Both the position numbers and the translations under genes were made by a program. Positions 60,104 through 64,000 of a stretch of 64,000 bases of DNA are shown here, in pieces. Every line of letters starts with the position of its first letter. Within the stretch, counting starts at the first letter, position 1. The stretch is from Stratiolaelaps scimitus (Eukaryota > Arthropoda > Arachnida > Mesostigmata > Laelapidae). The notes below the pieces were generated by a model. The model ran no database searches. It saw only the letters and a list, made by a program, of their open reading frames with translations, and had not been told where the DNA came from. The stretch spans positions 3,208,501 to 3,272,500 of the forward strand of contig JABWDB010000019.1 in the NCBI GenBank assembly GCA_019614645.1. Reading direction: 5' to 3'.

Positions 60104-63100
60104 CGTCAGGCTCCTGTGAAGCGACGACAAACGCCCCAAATGTAGATGTGCTGTATTAGAGGATGACCATGCGAACTTTACAAATTATGCGACAATTATT
60201 ATGTACACGAAAAGAGAGAGCCCAGCGGCTGGTATATACATAGTATGACACGAACAATTAATTCGTTGATTCGGTGTTACCATCTTCCGTTATCGTTATC
60301 GTCCTAAGTATTGATTGCGAATGAGCACTCCCGCTCACGGGTGCATATTTCCGATACTTGTCAACCAATACATTCGTTGCGTAGACGTATACACATATCG
60401 TTTGATATCCGTGTTGATGCGGGTCTTATAATGCTAATAGCACTAATATACGCCTATAATACGCCCTGCATGCTCTCCATGTTTAAAACCGCATCAAATG
60501 TCGGTGGTAAAGGATTCAGGTGCAGGATAGTCGAGATATTTTGTATTTCGTCCGTGCGCGGCGGATAATTGAAAAATCAATGGCGCACAACCCGCCAGCA
60601 CCTCCTCCGCTTCGCGGCCCGAAGAGGTGTGATCAACCTCTCGCTTTGAGGTTAGCGCACCCAACTCATATGGCTCTCGGCTTCTATAATACAACAGGAG
60701 ACGAGGGAGAGGCGGCTTCCCATAGCTCAGCGGGGCTGACCAGGTAGGTACGAGTAATCTACCATCTGCGGGTCACGTTCACTATGCGGATTGTGTGAGC
60801 AGTAGAAACAACAACGCCAGTAGCAGTAATAGAAAGTTGTTGTAGTAGTTTTAGCGCATCGATCTCTAATCGCTGCGACTTGGCGATTTGGCACCCCACC
60901 TATTGATTGCTCGCTTAGAGCGCAGAGAACTGGGGCAGCAGCCGTTGCAAGCGAAGCCGGCCAGTCCAATACCAACCGCATCAGCAGCATTAAATGCCAC
61001 AGCCGCCGCCGCCTGCACCACCGCCTCCGCTTATAGGTGGCGTGCCGAAGGGTAGCGATATGGTCAAGTTGACGCCATCTTCTTGCTTGTTCGTTCCTCT
61101 GTGCTTATGTGCCTGTCTATATATGTCTGTTTGTGTCTGTTGTAGCAGCAGCACAGCCGCCTGCTATGCTGCTCTCTGTCCAGTCACAGGCATCGTCACC
61201 GCTCGTGCAGAAGTACATGTTCATACTCTTCCCCCTGGATGAGGGACACATACAGACCGATAGGAGACCGACGGAGAGAGAGCCTTGGCGGACAGACGGA
61301 CAGTTCGAGACAAAGGCGCAGTCCGCAGAGCAAGCAGGATCCGAACCCCTATGTCTGTATGTTCATACGTACAATATATGTGCGTGTCTCGTTCGCCCCC
61401 AGCGGAATGACCCGAGCCGGCGACGCACCCGTCGCTCGTTCTCGTCGCTCGCCCCGTTCTGTGTATTGCCATCGCAGACAACATTACACGTCTAGTGGCC
61501 ACGTATCGATTTGCAATGCGAACGGCGTTAGGCCGAGGCAGGCGGCTGAGAGTGCGATGACCGCCAGCAGCCTGGGTTGCATTACGTCGCGTGAATGCCC
61601 CGTTGTGACGCAACGTGAGCGCACGATGCGGACTCTCACCGAGAGTGAACCCAGGCTGGACATAGTGCCACACGAGTGTGAATGAAACGAGAAAGAGACA
61701 CACATGTGTATATATATATATATAATATATATAGAGAAGGGGAGAGGGTGTGTGTGTGTGTGTGTGTGAGAGAGACAGAGAGAGAGATCCTTCTTGATGA
61801 CGGTCATGGATAGATTGTAGAGTGGGTGGAGGAACAGCAGCTATGCTGCTGTGGGAAGGTACTCGTAGAGACAGTGCGTCCCCTAGAAAATATCGGCTCT
61901 GGCGAACCGCCCGCAGGCTGGTCTAGGAACTCAGTTCGGCTCGTGTTATTATGCCACGCTGATGACACTAGATCGCGTCATCATAGTGCTACTATTGATG
62001 CCCGCCGACGTTCAACAACGTCGACAGGCGGCTAACACATTTGAGATGTTTTACGCCGATCACGAGCGATATGTGCTGCTATGCACGTTCCCAAAGCACG
62101 GTGGTGTATTAGAAAGAATTACATGACATTTGTTTGATGTATATATTTAAACGGACGCCGATCAGTTAAGGAGGGATTGTACTACCGAAGGGACGCTTTG
62201 ACAAGTTTCGCCCTCTATCCTGATTTCTATATATGGTGTAGGTAGATAAACCAAAGCTTCATACCATATGTGACCGGCTTCAAATTATTGTACTATTGTC
62301 GCCGTATTATACACCGGCTCATTATGAATCGGCCTTAATAAATGTTCATGCTGCTGTGGGTTGTGTTTATGTTCGTGAGAGTTGATACTTCGTTGCATGT
62401 GCTTGCGATTTGCTGACATTACCGCCCACAGTGGTGCGGTTGTTTTGTCTGCTATGACCGCCGCCATCGCCGTTGTATCTTGTTATTTTATGCTTGACAG
62501 TCAACATCCTTTCACATGGTCACGGTTGACTGCCGCAAGCGTACCACAATGAGATAAGACTCGAAGGGAGCTTTTATTTCTAGAAAATATTCCTTTGGTC
62601 CTCAGCACGGATCCGCGCCAGCAAATAAACTAACACAAGATGCTATACGCGCGGCCAAACTGAGTCATCCGATCATTATTCATGTTAATCGTTTTCAGGA
62701 CGTTAAAATCGACCCCATTTCACAGATCGTCAGCCACCTGCGTATCCGCGCAATCCTCTATAAAGCATGGTGAGCTTGCATGTGTTCGTCCACACGTAAG
62801 CTGTTGATTTGGTTGTTTGTTTCTCTCATGCCCGCAATACAATACGGGCACGCTTGCTGTTTCTGCTTTGCCGTTGCTGTCATTGTTGTTGCTGTTCATG
62901 CGTGCTACGCCGTGGTTATCTCGCGTATGCTTCTATTCTATCTGCCGCTAACTACCAAACTTCTGAGCTGAATTCAGCCATACGTATCGGGTATAGGGGG
63001 CTAGATCCTCATTGTCGCTGCCTGCTCCTGCGGCGTCACGCGAATAGAGTAGAGCGAATTCTGTGTGGCGTTTAATATAGTAATACTAGAATATGTCTAC

Positions 63101-63129
63101 TATGTACAGATCAGAAACCAGCGGTTTTT
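60104..63129. other. Upstream flank of FER, no confirmed gene
   Basis: Contains proline-rich and Cys-rich translated low complexity, CA/GT and GA runs near 61740-61790, and a minus-strand frame at 61484-61582 with signal-peptide character. It probably holds the FER promoter and a 5' UTR exon, but I cannot place them. Confidence 0.4.
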
Positions 63130-63320
63130 TCGGAACCAGCAACGAGCGGTGCAGTTTTTGTAACGGATTTTGTTTTAGAATTTTGATTTTCTCGCACTAT
63201 TTAGAGACGTTGTTAATTCCAATTTGAAGGGCACTGCATCGACCCTCGATACTCACGGGGAAATCGAGTTTAAGATCGTCGGCGTAAAAAAACGTAAAAA
63301 TTCTACCGTCTGGGACGCAT
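63130..63320 (-). mobile_element. Reverse transcriptase fragment with YADD motif
   Basis: The minus strand reads TFVRCVPDGRIFTFFYADDLKL, then a segment ending LQIGINNVSK, a stop, then CEKIKILK. This corresponds to RT motif C (YADD) and the LQxDI..V..W motif of LINEs, with the usual Trp codon turned into a stop. It is a small dead fragment. Confidence 0.7.
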
Positions 63321-64000
63321 CTGACGAAGGTGGTTAGGAGTCTGATCATCTTCCCGAGTGATCTTCGTCTTGATCTTCCATTGCCCTCTCTCTCTCTCTC
63401 CCTAACTCTCAAGGGCTACGAGATTTCTTTTCATGGAACTCGTCGTGGAAGCGTCCATTTCCGCCGTTGCTTCATCCATCTGTACATAACAACGGTCCAC
63501 CCTTCATCGATCTGGGACTGACGGCCGATTCGTGTTGTTCGCCACCAGGTGCTTCCTTTGCGCTGACCTGGACGGAGCCAGCTTGGCACACGGGAGGGAG
63601 GTTGCTGGGTCGCCGGGTGGTTGAAGTCGAACGACGAGGCGGTCAATCGTCTCGTTCCTGCACGGCTGACCGAATTCACCATCATCGTCATCAGCGTCGA
63701 TGTTTCCGCTCCACCACCAATGGTTGACTGGCTGGTTGGTTCGTTGGTTGGGGTCCTCGACAGCGGTCGTTCGTAGCAGCAGAAATCCAGAGGCGTTATC
63801 TGCAACTAAATGGACCTACCCCCTTACGTTCCGCGAACAGAGACTGACAGAAGCCGGACAAAAGCCGATTTGGTTTAACTTAACGAGTACGCATCAGGAC
63901 ACACGAAGAAAAACATACCATGGTCTAAGCAGACATATTGAGGGAGGGGGGCCACGCTTGTAGGGCCTGTGAATCCCGACTTGTCGTTGAGTCCGTGCTA

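Noticed and set aside
60104..60139. An upstream in-frame extension of the FER start
   Set aside because: The extension would begin with TTG, not ATG, and an AG acceptor lies between it and the conserved ATG.
60994..61242. A proline-rich start (MPQPPPPAPPPP) suggesting a WIP-like actin regulator
   Set aside because: After the proline run there is no WH2 motif and the frame becomes Cys/Leu low complexity. Proline runs alone are weak evidence.
1..64000. CRISPR arrays, bacterial operons or phage genes
   Set aside because: No direct-repeat/spacer pattern and no compact prokaryotic gene blocks. The window is clearly eukaryotic.

Overview
The window is nuclear DNA of an animal, most likely an arthropod. 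Genes are split by spliceosomal introns with GT..AG ends, gene density is low, and the sequence is full of (TA)n and other microsatellites, short SINE-like repeats and decayed non-LTR retrotransposons. The gene content (a Fes/Fer-type kinase and a short tick/mite-like reprolysin) and the repeat style would suit a parasitiform mite or tick relative. That assignment is inference, because nothing here is a species marker.

Layout. Bases 1-5400 are mostly non-coding, with a decayed LINE (about 1965-2340), a tRNA-derived SINE (3353-3521) and a GC-rich triplet-repeat tract (about 4400-5370). That tract leads into a possible signal-peptide exon (5376-5426). From 5427 to 23100 I see only repeats: a decayed LINE on the minus strand (about 5977-7150), a LINE C-terminal piece on the plus strand (about 7318-7602) and a second SINE copy (10851-10979). 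From 23110 to 32981 on the plus strand lies an ADAMTS-like zinc metalloprotease with prodomain, furin site, reprolysin catalytic domain and disintegrin-like/cysteine-rich region. No thrombospondin repeat was found. From 33000 to 39000 there is no recognisable gene, but there are two long near-perfect hairpins (36723-36774 and 38150-38232).

From 39073 to 60103 on the minus strand lies a complete Fer/Fes non-receptor tyrosine kinase. I could join 13 coding exons in phase to an 833-residue protein: F-BAR, coiled-coil linker, SH2, kinase. Every junction keeps frame and every catalytic motif is present. Its introns hold a tRNA-like sequence, two copies of a short poly(A) retroposon and many TA arrays. 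From 60200 to 64000 I recognise only low-complexity sequence, an orphan signal-peptide-like reading frame and a decayed reverse-transcriptase fragment with the YADD motif (about 63130-63320).

The two genes are arranged tail to tail (protease plus, kinase minus), with about 6.1 kb between their stop codons. Nothing suggests a functional link: the protease is predicted to be secreted and the kinase acts at the cytoplasmic face of membranes. I found no clearly new biological system. The least explained items are the roughly 90-bp poly(A) retroposon family (four copies, one with a 12-bp target-site duplication), the tRNA-derived SINE family and the two hairpins.
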